Assembly: GCA_030374735.1 (NCBI GenBank)
Contig: JASCIV010000212.1
Span: forward strand, 1 to 31,928
Source: Gracilaria caudata
Lineage: Eukaryota; Rhodophyta; Florideophyceae; Gracilariales; Gracilariaceae
DNA: 31,928 nucleotides
Direction: 5' to 3'
In this document: piece by piece, positions 8,309-16,518 of the stretch
Position numbering within the stretch: position 1 is the stretch's first letter
Layout: each line of letters opens with the position of its first letter
The notes under the pieces: generated by a model
Databases searched by the model: none
The model's input: only the letters and a program-made list of their open reading frames with translations
What the model was told of the DNA's origin: nothing
Made by a program: the position numbers and the translations under genes

Positions 8309-10012
8309 CTAACGCCGTATGTTATGGACCTTGTTTGCCAAAAAGGCACGAGTTGCCGATGCCTCATTTGCTCCAGCGAATGCATCCCAGAACGCCTTCA
8401 CACTTTCTGGATTAGCCAGAACTCCACTTCGGGGGTCAAAAGTAACTTGGCAGCATTCGAATTCATGCGATACCAATCGTGTAGGCAGGAAATAGAGTCC
8501 TCGGGACATTGTGGATACAATGTGCATGCTCATCCCAGATTCGCTGCCAATGAATACATCGGCAGAAATCATCTCTCGCATCGATTGGAGAGTATCAGCT
8601 GCGATATGCAGCTTAACTCTTAGCCCACCTGGGAACAAAAGTAAACGTCTTGGTTTGCTTGAGCTCGCCTTCAGAGAAGAGTCGGTAGATCTGTGCCTTG
8701 CAACTTCGGCCGAACCGAATGCTCGTATAGTTTGTGTCACCCAGCCTGCATCACGTATGCTTCCATCCGAATCCATGTACAGTTGTGTCATACGTGATAT
8801 GTCGTGCCCCTGAAACCGGTTCTTCTCCTTTGGAGCTCCTTCAGAGTACAGGTGAACAATGACTGGCATACGGGCGAAAATGCCGCCTCGTTCTTGAACA
8901 ATGGCCATAAATTCTCTCACAACGCGTCCAAAAGTTGCTGTGGAAACCATGTTGCGCGTTGTTTCCTTAAAGAAATCTCCTCGCCGTGCATGAATAGCAA
9001 TGTTGAGAGCGTGTTCTGGGAATTCAATGGGCTTCGATGTGCCCGACAGGTGAAGGATTGGAATATTGTATCTTTGAACAATACTACTCCTCGCTGTGTT
9101 GTTCGTACGCCTTTGGGGATTCATGAGACCGTGTTGATCCCAGTAACTGTGAAACAGGTAAGCTCTCGTTGTCGGATCAAAGTGAGAGTCTGCTGGATTT
9201 GTAGCACATGTGAGAAGGGGCATTTGGAAAATGGTATGTGACATGTTATTACGTTTCAAAAACGACTGTTGCTGCTCTTTGCAAGCATTCTTCAGTACAA
9301 GATTCCCTGAACGTAGGCACCTCATCCTACCGTATGTTAGGTTGTATGGAAGCTCTATGAGGTGTTTGAAATTCATTTCCGGGAAGGTTTTGTTCATCTT
9401 CAGCCCCTCACAAACATGACAAGTTTTGTGGGATATGTTCAACGACGACTTGCAGAAGGACTCGCGTATGAACTCCCTAGGAATCTGACCATGACCCCAA
9501 CCAAAGAATTCTTCAACAGCATTATGATTGTCTCTAGTCAAGCTACCGTGCGAAGAGACACGATGAGAATATGACAAGCCGAGTCGCAATGCCACACCAA
9601 TTTCTGCGTTCATCACCGCGGAATTGTGACCCAGACCATCGCTGGCCGCAGGGCGAACAGGAGAATATAAAACTCGATATCTTGATTCCTCCAGAGTTAA
9701 AAACCGGACTCGGTGGGGGACGTACCACGGATAAGTATATCGATTCCAGGCATCTGGTACCTTTCTTATTTTGGAAGGGTAGAGACGTGACCAGTCGGCA
9801 TCTTTTCCGTTAGAGTTCGCCACTCGAACGACTCCACGATTCTCCACTGTGCTATTCGTGAGCTTGTACGCTTTGGCGGCCACTGATACAACCGAAGAAA
9901 GAGCGAAAAGTAAGCCAAAGAGCACCAGTGGCAAGCTGTTTGCCCTTATCGGCATATGCTTCTTTTCTTTGATGAGCTTGGAGTCACAGGCGGGATTGCT
10001 GTTGTCAGACAT
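8309..10012 (-). CDS. Fucosyltransferase-like type II membrane glycosyltransferase
   Basis: 567 residues, ATG start. A short cytosolic tail (1-25) is followed by a transmembrane anchor at about 27-46 and then a luminal domain with several sequons (near 53, 192, 207, 224, 256 and 304). Diagnostic motifs: DGLGHN at 125-130, resembling the G-x-G-N block near the N-lobe, and HARRGD at 341-346, the HxRRGD GDP-fucose-binding motif I shared by alpha-1,2-, alpha-1,6- and O-fucosyltransferases (GT11/GT23/GT37/GT65/GT68 superfamily). A late block with ADVFIGSESGMS at 484-495 matches motif III. The specific family and acceptor cannot be decided. A second in-frame ATG (codon 20) would still leave the anchor intact. 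A role in cell-wall or glycoprotein fucosylation is inferred. Paired nucleocytoplasmic or metabolic genes are not adjacent. Confidence 0.75.
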   Translation of the reverse strand: MSDNSNPACDSKLIKEKKHMPIRANSLPLVLFGLLFALSSVVSVAAKAYKLTNSTVENRGVVRVANSNGKDADWSRLYPSKIRKVPDAWNRYTYPWYVPHRVRFLTLEESRYRVLYSPVRPAASDGLGHNSAVMNAEIGVALRLGLSYSHRVSSHGSLTRDNHNAVEEFFGWGHGQIPREFIRESFCKSSLNISHKTCHVCEGLKMNKTFPEMNFKHLIELPYNLTYGRMRCLRSGNLVLKNACKEQQQSFLKRNNMSHTIFQMPLLTCATNPADSHFDPTTRAYLFHSYWDQHGLMNPQRRTNNTARSSIVQRYNIPILHLSGTSKPIEFPEHALNIAIHARRGDFFKETTRNMVSTATFGRVVREFMAIVQERGGIFARMPVIVHLYSEGAPKEKNRFQGHDISRMTQLYMDSDGSIRDAGWVTQTIRAFGSAEVARHRSTDSSLKASSSKPRRLLLFPGGLRVKLHIAADTLQSMREMISADVFIGSESGMSMHIVSTMSRGLYFLPTRLVSHEFECCQVTFDPRSGVLANPESVKAFWDAFAGANEASATRAFLANKVHNIRR

Positions 10013-10837
10013 TGAGACGTAGTTTGATTATGATTCGGCTGAAACGGAAATGCTGCTTGCCTGAGTTCAGCAAAGTACATGCAGTGTTACAAAACTTCGC
10101 GCTTCAAGCAAGAGTACGATATAAGTCAATAACTCTTCCCCAGCACCTTCAGCGTTGATGGAGGAAAGGCCTGCTGCCGAAGACCCTCTCACAGCCTAGA
10201 ACTTTTCGCAGGATATGTTCTCAACTATTCACTAAACACGCCATGGAAGCGTTCAACTTGTGCTTAATTATTAACACTCCCTCTCTGGCAGGTGTTCGAA
10301 TTTAATGATGGACCATACCACGTCGCACTCGTAGAACATCATCTTGCAAACAGGCCTCGTCCGTAGACTCACCGTGTTTGGCCCGTATTTGAAGCTATTC
10401 GCCTTGGTTACCCAAGCCATTTGAGCGTGGACTCGTTGCTTGTTTTGCCTTCAAACTACTGAGACCATTGCTCTTAATTATAGAGGTGTTGGGCTCTTCG
10501 ACAAACGCCCGTGTGCGAGTGATTACCCTTGTAACGCACGCGTTTGGCAATAGTTCATTCTATCGACAACAGCGAGAGAGAACTCTGTAAACGTTATCTG
10601 CTTGCTGGTCTCCTTCAGCGCCTTTGATTCGACATCGAGAGAATTTTGGTCGAGAATTAAAAAGAAGAATTACAGTACCACGTTATACTGTAAACCCCAT
10701 GACTTGTTCCTCGAAAGTGCAAGATCAGACTGCAGACTCTCAACTCAGAAGTTGCTGCCGACCCCTCGTGTCGTTGAGAATTGCTTCGGTACTCCACTCT
10801 AAACCACATTGTTCAAACCCCCAACCCTTCCACTTCA
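10013..10837. promoter_or_regulatory. Divergent intergenic region upstream of a small spliced gene
   Basis: About 825 bp between the starts of the fucosyltransferase-like gene (minus) and the small two-exon gene (plus). It should hold both promoters. Frames of 60-97 codons occur near 10602-10917 but they overlap the small gene and have no separate support. Confidence 0.4.
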
Positions 10838-11232
10838 ATGGCTCTTCCGTCGAAGATTGGGGCTTTCATGGTTGGACTCGCAATTGGGAGTGCAAACTGT
10901 TTTTATTGGCTCCATAAAGATGTTAGAAACGTCAATGACGCGATGATGCGAAAGATTGATTCGATCCGGCATCAGGTATGTGTTTGCCAAATATCACTGT
11001 GATTCTGTTGGTCACACACGTCTGGCTATGATTTTTAAAGTCCAGTGTCGCACACAGTCTTTCTCAATGAAAGATCACACCAGACTGCGAGGAACTAACC
11101 GTTTTTCCCATTGCTTGTCTGACACAGATAGAAGAGAAGGACAGAAAAGCGGCTCTGCAGCTTGCTGCCCTTGAGTCCGCCGTAACTGGACTTTCAACAC
11201 CGATAGGCGACGATGGAACTCTACCCTCCTGA
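10838..11232 (+). CDS. Two-exon gene for an 80-residue single-pass membrane/coiled-coil protein
   Basis: Coding sequence join(10838..10975, 11128..11232), 46 plus 34 codons. Exon 1 starts at an ATG in the context TTCAATGG and ends in CAG directly before a GTATGT donor. Exon 2 starts after GACACAG, is phase 0 and ends at TGA. The product has a hydrophobic stretch at about 7-24 (GAFMVGLAIGSANCFYWL) followed by a charged amphipathic helix at about 25-67 (KDVRNVNDAMMRKIDSIR, then IEEKDRKAALQLAALESAV) that looks coiled-coil forming. The exon junction falls inside this helix and the heptad-like pattern continues across it, which supports the splice. If the intron is retained, translation stops after ten more codons. 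Size and layout resemble small mitochondrial inner-membrane or ER proteins, but I do not recognise the family. Convergent with BMS1. Confidence 0.6.
10976..11127 (+). other. Spliceosomal intron, 152 nt, phase 0
   Basis: The donor is CAG|GTATGT and the acceptor GACACAG|A, preceded by the pyrimidine-rich TTGCTTGTCT. It is the only intron in the window for which I can support both ends and a continuous reading frame across them. Confidence 0.6.
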
Positions 11233-11353
11233 ACAGGGGCACTCCGAGCAGATTGCGACATCAACCCGAGAGCACTTGATTGCCAAAGACACAGATTACA
11301 CAACCCACAGTGCAGGCACATGAACTCTTGAACCCGGGTAGAACCAATGTTCT

Positions 11354-11394
11354 GCCCAAAGGATCGTGAATCCTTTGAGAACTGTTCTTTGGGC
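11354..11394. repeat. Nested inverted repeat between convergent genes
   Basis: An inner 8-bp stem (CAAAGGAT 11357-11364 with ATCCTTTG 11370-11377, 5-nt loop) shares bases with an outer 8-bp pairing (GCCCAAAG 11354-11361 with CTTTGGGC 11387-11394). The two pairings are mutually exclusive. The element sits between the 3' ends of the small spliced gene and BMS1, so an RNA 3'-end or cruciform role is possible. Confidence 0.5.
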
Positions 11395-11561
11395 TATTTC
11401 ATCACATCGATAATTTGGAGAACAAACATTGAACCTTATGGCTACTGGATGGATTAAGGCTTTGCGGAAGACACCTTGATCAGTGCTTGAGTTCCGCCAG
11501 ACCCCTTACTCTAGTATATATCAGTTTATAAACAAAACTCATCTAGTCTTATTGATATTCC

Positions 11562-14500
11562 CTATGCGTCTGAACCGCGAGCTCGCTTCATCTCGCGAGC
11601 TTCTCGGGCCCCTTCAATCGCGAATTTCCGTTTTCTTCGTTCTTTTTGTGAGCTCAGATGTTTAGCCTCTTCCCTCTCTACCTGCTTCTTATGACGCTCC
11701 AGAGCTTGACCTTTAGATTCCTTTCTTTTCTTCATTCTATCATTTCTAATACTGTACACGGCCTGCAGAAACTTTCGTTCTCTGCTTTCCTTCTCATCAA
11801 GAACCAATGCTCTTTCTTTTGCAACGGCAGCCTTGCGCGAGGGAAGGTTTTTCGGTTTGCTCTTCGGCGCAAAGTTCTTAGGCTTCGATGCGTATGGTAG
11901 TGAGCCTTCTAGTTTCTTCGAAAGCCGCAACGGAGTGAACACTGGCCTTGCTCTGTCGATTGGCTGATAGAGTGAGTCTTTAGACAACGGAATTGGTAAC
12001 TGTTTCGCTTCTCGCACTTCGCGAATCGTGCGCATTCTCCATGACCCCAAACCATTTCTCTGCCCGTCAAGCAAAGTTGTTGCGATTGAACAAAACCTCG
12101 GGGCGTCGACGGGAACCCATGCTCTCAAGAACACAAGGTCACTCAAGAGAATCTTATCTTCAAAACCAGCGCGAAAAGTACCAGCGGGGCTCTTAGCAAG
12201 GTCACGATCAAGCATGTTTCCTTGAGAGCTTGGCGTAATGGCTTTTTTTATAGTGCCTCGAACCCCGCTTACTGTTCGCACAGCAGCACCAAGGTATTTG
12301 GAGACTTCAAGCTCGGAGTTGAACATACCCTTAATAAATGCGGTGTTCTTATGCACTCTCACTGGCTCTCCAACTAGCTTCAATTTCTTCACCACCTTGC
12401 AAACCGTATCCAATTCAGTAACCACACCGGTTCCGGCAATTCGGAAACTTGTTCGCTCTCTTCCAAGTGTTTGACACATGATGACACCAGCTCCTGGGGC
12501 AACGCTAGGCGCCCAGAATGTGGCGCTACAGTGCAAATACTCAGGTGTATACTTCAGGTACCTTCGTCGACCTCCTTGATCTTCAGTGTCGTATATCGGA
12601 ATCGTCTGGAAACGACGCCAACCAATGCTCATTACGACCGGGTCGGTCGACTTTAGGACACCTCGTTTAAAGCGATGTCGACGGATTCTTGCTCTTAAGT
12701 ATGTCTTGCCTTCGTCATCGGAGGACTTCAACCCGCCAAGCACAATTGGACTATTGGCATCGAAATACTTGACAAACTCAATTGGGACATCCTGTAGCTC
12801 CATTCTCACATAATGTCCTGGAGATATACCTTCGAGTGCAATACGCGACTCAGCATCGAGTTCGCCGAACTCTTGTGCCTTCAGCTTTTCAAATCGTTCT
12901 CTTTCTTGTTTCCTTGGATCCGGAGTACGCATCGCAGCATCCCGAAGAGCTTTACGAGACTTAACATTAGGATGACCTTCTTGCGTCGAATGTACTGGCT
13001 CTTCGGCATCTGAATCTTTGTCTCGCGTTTCTCTCGTGTCCCAGTCCATATCAAATTGCTGCTTCTTTTGGATTTTCTTTTCTCTTAGGCTCTCCATGTA
13101 GCTTTTCTCACCTTGTCCTGCATCCGTAGTCTGTCCAACATGTTTCTCTCCTGTTTCAAGATCTTCGAAATCCCCATCAAGACTGTCGTCACCATTATCC
13201 AATACCTCGTCAGGTGTTGCTGAACTATCCACTTTACGTTGTCCCGTTCCAAACCTTTTCCGACGTAACTTCGCGCAAGCAAGCTCATCTGACACCCAGT
13301 CTCGTGCTGCTTGAGGCAAGAGTCTGGTAATATCGTCCAAAACAGCGTTGGAAAACTTCAAATCATATCCGGTGTTCTTCTGTCGGTTGCGGGGTCTAAA
13401 AAACTCATCACCTTCTCCTTCACTTTTATCCTCATTGTCATCGTCGGAATCAGTATTATCTTTTTCACTCTCCTTGCCTTGACTATCACCGTAAATATAC
13501 TTCTCTAGCGCTTTCGAAGGAGATATAGCATTCTGAAGCCTCTTTTCTGCATTTGTCAGGGTTACTTCCTTCCAACGCTGCGCATGAACCTCTTCGTCGT
13601 TTGAAACTGCGTCAGTTTTCTCTTGAGTCTCTAATTCGTCGCTCGATGATTCATTGGAGACCGACGAGTCGTCCGAATCAGCATCGTTTTCAGGACCCGT
13701 GGACTTGACTGGCTTCACGAGCTTCTCGTCGAACATTGTGTGGATCATATCCATGGCCATACCAGTAGCTATTTTGCTCTCGCGCTGGCTTTCTTCGTCG
13801 CCATCGCTATCGCTATCGCTAACGCTATCGCTATCGCTTTCGCTTTCGCTTTCGCTTTCGCTTTCGCTTTCGCTTCCGCTTTCGCTCTCGCTCTCGCTCT
13901 CGCTCTCAATATCATCCGAGCCTTCGCCTTTAGTCGCAGAATCGCCGGATTTTTGCTTGGCAATGCCATGATTCTCGACTTCACCAGAAAAGTCGGCAGG
14001 CCGTCTCATTCGAACGTCATTAACCTCTCCAGACAAGAACTGCTTTCCACCCTTCACAAGTTGTAGTGTAGCCCGCTTCAGTTTCTCATCAATGGCAGCT
14101 GCATCCACTTTTTGAAGATGCTTGACCATTTTCTCACCTTCACCATCAGAAGACTCTTCCCCTTCGGGATCTGCACCAAGCAAGTTTCCTTCTTCTGTGA
14201 CCAACGCAGCTTTGTCGGAAAAGCGAACGTCGTCTGGGGCAAGATTGATGTATACAGCATCCCTGTCAAACGCAATGCCGTCAACTTCAGGAGCCATTGG
14301 TGCGTACAACATTCGTTCTTTCTGGGAGATCTTTCGCCTTGACTTCCCATCCTGAGATGTGCTATCCTTCGAGGTTTGATCGCTCTTTAGATTCGCTGCA
14401 GGGCACGGATCCGGAAGGAGCTCGACATTCTCAGCCGAAAGATCACCAACGCCGGCCAAATGTAAGCGCCACGTCCCGGCAGACGTACGTAAGGGCGTTC

Positions 14501-15329
14501 CGCGAACGTAGCCATAGGCAGCTACCGTACGGTTGGCTGTGTCAGGCAAACTTTTGGGCGAAATGTCTTCAATCCGATCAGCTAATACGTACGGATGATC
14601 TGAACGCCATCTGATATTAGGGTATTTGGTGACAGATATGAACCGCGCGAGATTCAAGATTTCTCGTTTCAAATAGTCCCCACTGGTTGTTATGCCAGAA
14701 AGATAGAACACTTTGGCGCCATCATAAAGCTCTGCCCAGATTCGATCCTTGAAAGACTTCTTCGCGTTTCGCACTTGCTTTCCGTCGCGAAGCTTATCCA
14801 AATGCGTGAGCACGGCCATTATCTTTGGCATTCCATGGGTGGCAGCGATATTAAGAAACTCGAAAGTCTCCATCTCGAATCCAAAACTTGCATCAATGAC
14901 CAGCAGAACAAGGTCGGCCACTTTGGCTGCATCAATCATAGAACTGAGATCATTTCCCACTTCTAAGAACGTGATACGCTTACGATGTCCAGCGACTATG
15001 GTGACAGGTCCCGTTATCGAAGGTATCTTACGTTTCGAGTAATGCTTGACAAGGTTGCGAATGATGGTGCTCTTCCCGACGCCCTGAGGGCCAACAACTG
15101 TTATTACTCGCGGGGCTGCATCCCCGCCTGTGCGATCAACGGGTCGAACTGGGTTGAAAGCGCGTTTTTCAGAACGGTCGGCCGCGAGTCGAATACGCCT
15201 GGCAAGCGCTCCTGGTTTGGCTACCGCCTGTTTCTTGCCGCCTGTTCCAGGTGACTTCGACTTTTTCTTTTTGGCCTTTGTTCGGGACACGCGGTGTGCC
15301 TTCTGCTGGGACACAGCGCCCGCTTCCAT
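11562..15329 (-). CDS. BMS1: BMS1 ribosome-biogenesis GTPase
   Basis: 1255 residues, ATG start; yeast and human BMS1 are of similar length. A nucleolar GTPase of the 90S pre-ribosome that works with RCL1 in early 18S rRNA processing. A Lys-rich N-terminus (NLS-like, 10-33) precedes the G1 loop GPQGVGKST (80-88); THLDKL supplies the BMS1-type G4. An AARP2-CN-type domain follows at about 230-315. Then comes a long acidic Ser/Glu/Asp region (about 470-530) containing a near-perfect ES/DS dipeptide tract. The C-terminal third holds the BMS1/TSR1 domain, with blocks such as PIVLGGL, RWRRFQTIPIY-like IGWRRFQTIPIY and GIRGTIKK-like VRGTIKK, and the protein ends in a Lys/Arg-rich tail. The length and G motif separate it from its paralogue TSR1. 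A single exon of 3.8 kb. Confidence 0.97.
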   Translation of the reverse strand: MEAGAVSQQKAHRVSRTKAKKKKSKSPGTGGKKQAVAKPGALARRIRLAADRSEKRAFNPVRPVDRTGGDAAPRVITVVGPQGVGKSTIIRNLVKHYSKRKIPSITGPVTIVAGHRKRITFLEVGNDLSSMIDAAKVADLVLLVIDASFGFEMETFEFLNIAATHGMPKIMAVLTHLDKLRDGKQVRNAKKSFKDRIWAELYDGAKVFYLSGITTSGDYLKREILNLARFISVTKYPNIRWRSDHPYVLADRIEDISPKSLPDTANRTVAAYGYVRGTPLRTSAGTWRLHLAGVGDLSAENVELLPDPCPAANLKSDQTSKDSTSQDGKSRRKISQKERMLYAPMAPEVDGIAFDRDAVYINLAPDDVRFSDKAALVTEEGNLLGADPEGEESSDGEGEKMVKHLQKVDAAAIDEKLKRATLQLVKGGKQFLSGEVNDVRMRRPADFSGEVENHGIAKQKSGDSATKGEGSDDIESESESESESGSESESESESESESDSDSVSDSDSDGDEESQRESKIATGMAMDMIHTMFDEKLVKPVKSTGPENDADSDDSSVSNESSSDELETQEKTDAVSNDEEVHAQRWKEVTLTNAEKRLQNAISPSKALEKYIYGDSQGKESEKDNTDSDDDNEDKSEGEGDEFFRPRNRQKNTGYDLKFSNAVLDDITRLLPQAARDWVSDELACAKLRRKRFGTGQRKVDSSATPDEVLDNGDDSLDGDFEDLETGEKHVGQTTDAGQGEKSYMESLREKKIQKKQQFDMDWDTRETRDKDSDAEEPVHSTQEGHPNVKSRKALRDAAMRTPDPRKQERERFEKLKAQEFGELDAESRIALEGISPGHYVRMELQDVPIEFVKYFDANSPIVLGGLKSSDDEGKTYLRARIRRHRFKRGVLKSTDPVVMSIGWRRFQTIPIYDTEDQGGRRRYLKYTPEYLHCSATFWAPSVAPGAGVIMCQTLGRERTSFRIAGTGVVTELDTVCKVVKKLKLVGEPVRVHKNTAFIKGMFNSELEVSKYLGAAVRTVSGVRGTIKKAITPSSQGNMLDRDLAKSPAGTFRAGFEDKILLSDLVFLRAWVPVDAPRFCSIATTLLDGQRNGLGSWRMRTIREVREAKQLPIPLSKDSLYQPIDRARPVFTPLRLSKKLEGSLPYASKPKNFAPKSKPKNLPSRKAAVAKERALVLDEKESRERKFLQAVYSIRNDRMKKRKESKGQALERHKKQVEREEAKHLSSQKERRKRKFAIEGAREAREMKRARGSDA
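13803..13909 (-). repeat. Coding hexanucleotide tandem array in BMS1
   Basis: About 18 tandem 6-bp units, read on the plus strand as CGCTTT, CGCTAT or CGCTCT variants. On the coding strand they give alternating Glu-Ser or Asp-Ser codons at about residues 474-510. The hexamer period keeps frame whatever the copy number. It also creates long spurious open frames on the opposite strand. Confidence 0.85.
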
Positions 15330-16518
15330 GTTTTGCGGTGGTCGACCTAACGAAGAACGATGTGAGTGACGTGAGAGGTGATTTCGTGTTTGCCAACATG
15401 ACGGCGGCGGAGGCGAAGTTCACGTGACAGGGATCAAGATGCGTGACAATAATGTCACGTCGGCGTACTTTGGAGATCGCTGTGCAGGTCCACGTTGAAC
15501 ACGTGCACAGGTGCCGCCTCCAACATAACTCCGTCAGTTCACGGATGTAACGCGCTGGAGCACACATTTCGAAGGATACCTTTGGTACGTAACGTTCTTT
15601 GTCACAGATACCCTCTCTCATCACAGATACCTTCGACCCTTTATAACCGTTTAACTCTCTCCATTGCTCGAGCCTCGAGGTGCACTAAGTTCTTACCGCT
15701 GGCGCACAAGGGCAGGTTGTTTAAAGAAAACATTGACCTTCGTCCCTGCGCAGATTCTGCGAGGTACACAACTGAAGAAAGATGGATCCCAGAGTTGCAA
15801 CCCCTGTTGCCAAGAATTTTAGCTTTCTCTCTGTCTCTCGTTCATGAGTGCAATGTCTTAATTAGAGCAGAACGTTTCAGATGATGGAAACGTTCTCTCG
15901 CTTGTATTCGGAGGCTGGGCGACAATCAGCATCTTTAGCACTTTTTGACGATCGAATGTGAGATCACCGCAATAGGTAGCTCACGGGGCAAAACTGCGTA
16001 TTTGTGGATATACACTGGGGAGGGTGGCATTTGCATGTGCTGATGCCGCACATGATTACTTCGTAATACCCCCATCATTATGTGTGATAACTTGTACTTA
16101 TCGAGGGCGAAGCGTTGCTTGATCCGAAGAGCACCGTATGATTGCACCATGAGTAGCCGAACGAATTTAACAGTGTGTTACGTGCCATCATGTCGCCGGA
16201 ACCTTCCGCCACGCAATCACCTAGGGTTGCTTTACTTGGCGTGTCCGTGTGTAAGGAGGCTGTAGGGGAGATTGAACGGGGAGAAGAAGTTTTGGCGGCA
16301 AATTTGGGGCGAAGGGAGAGGAGGAGGTATCAGACGGGGAGCGCACCATTTTTGGCGCGATTTTTGGGCAACATCAGGGATCGGCTGCACCAGGTGGACC
16401 CAACGTGCGAGGATCGCCGCTTTCGTGCGTAGCGCTGCTCATTCGGCTCCGTCACGACGGTGCGAATGATTCGCGCAGCCACACTCCTGCGCCTATCATA
16501 GCGCTCGCAGCGGACGCT
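15330..16518. promoter_or_regulatory. Divergent intergenic region BMS1 / pseudokinase-Sel1 gene
   Basis: About 1.2 kb between two divergent starts. Frames here begin at non-ATG codons and lack domains. Near 15490 is a CACGTG box. Near the pseudokinase gene are two E2F-like motifs (listed separately). The last 150 bp before the pseudokinase ATG are GC-rich and in frame with it, but no in-frame ATG lies upstream. Confidence 0.45.
16291..16358 (+). promoter_or_regulatory. Two E2F-like motifs upstream of the pseudokinase gene
   Basis: TTTGGCGG at 16291-16298 and TTTGGCGC at 16351-16358 match the E2F/DP consensus TTTSSCGS, lie on the gene's strand and sit about 160-230 bp before its ATG. E2F/DP is conserved in plants and algae, where it drives G1/S genes. 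Function here is inferred; short motifs also occur by chance. Confidence 0.35.

Noticed and set aside
13654..14066. Leu/Ser and Ala/Phe repeat ORFs on the plus strand
   Set aside because: Created by the hexanucleotide repeat of BMS1 read on the wrong strand.
15495..15884. 129-codon plus ORF upstream of the pseudokinase gene
   Set aside because: Starts with TTG, no ATG at the start and no domain; lies in a divergent promoter region.
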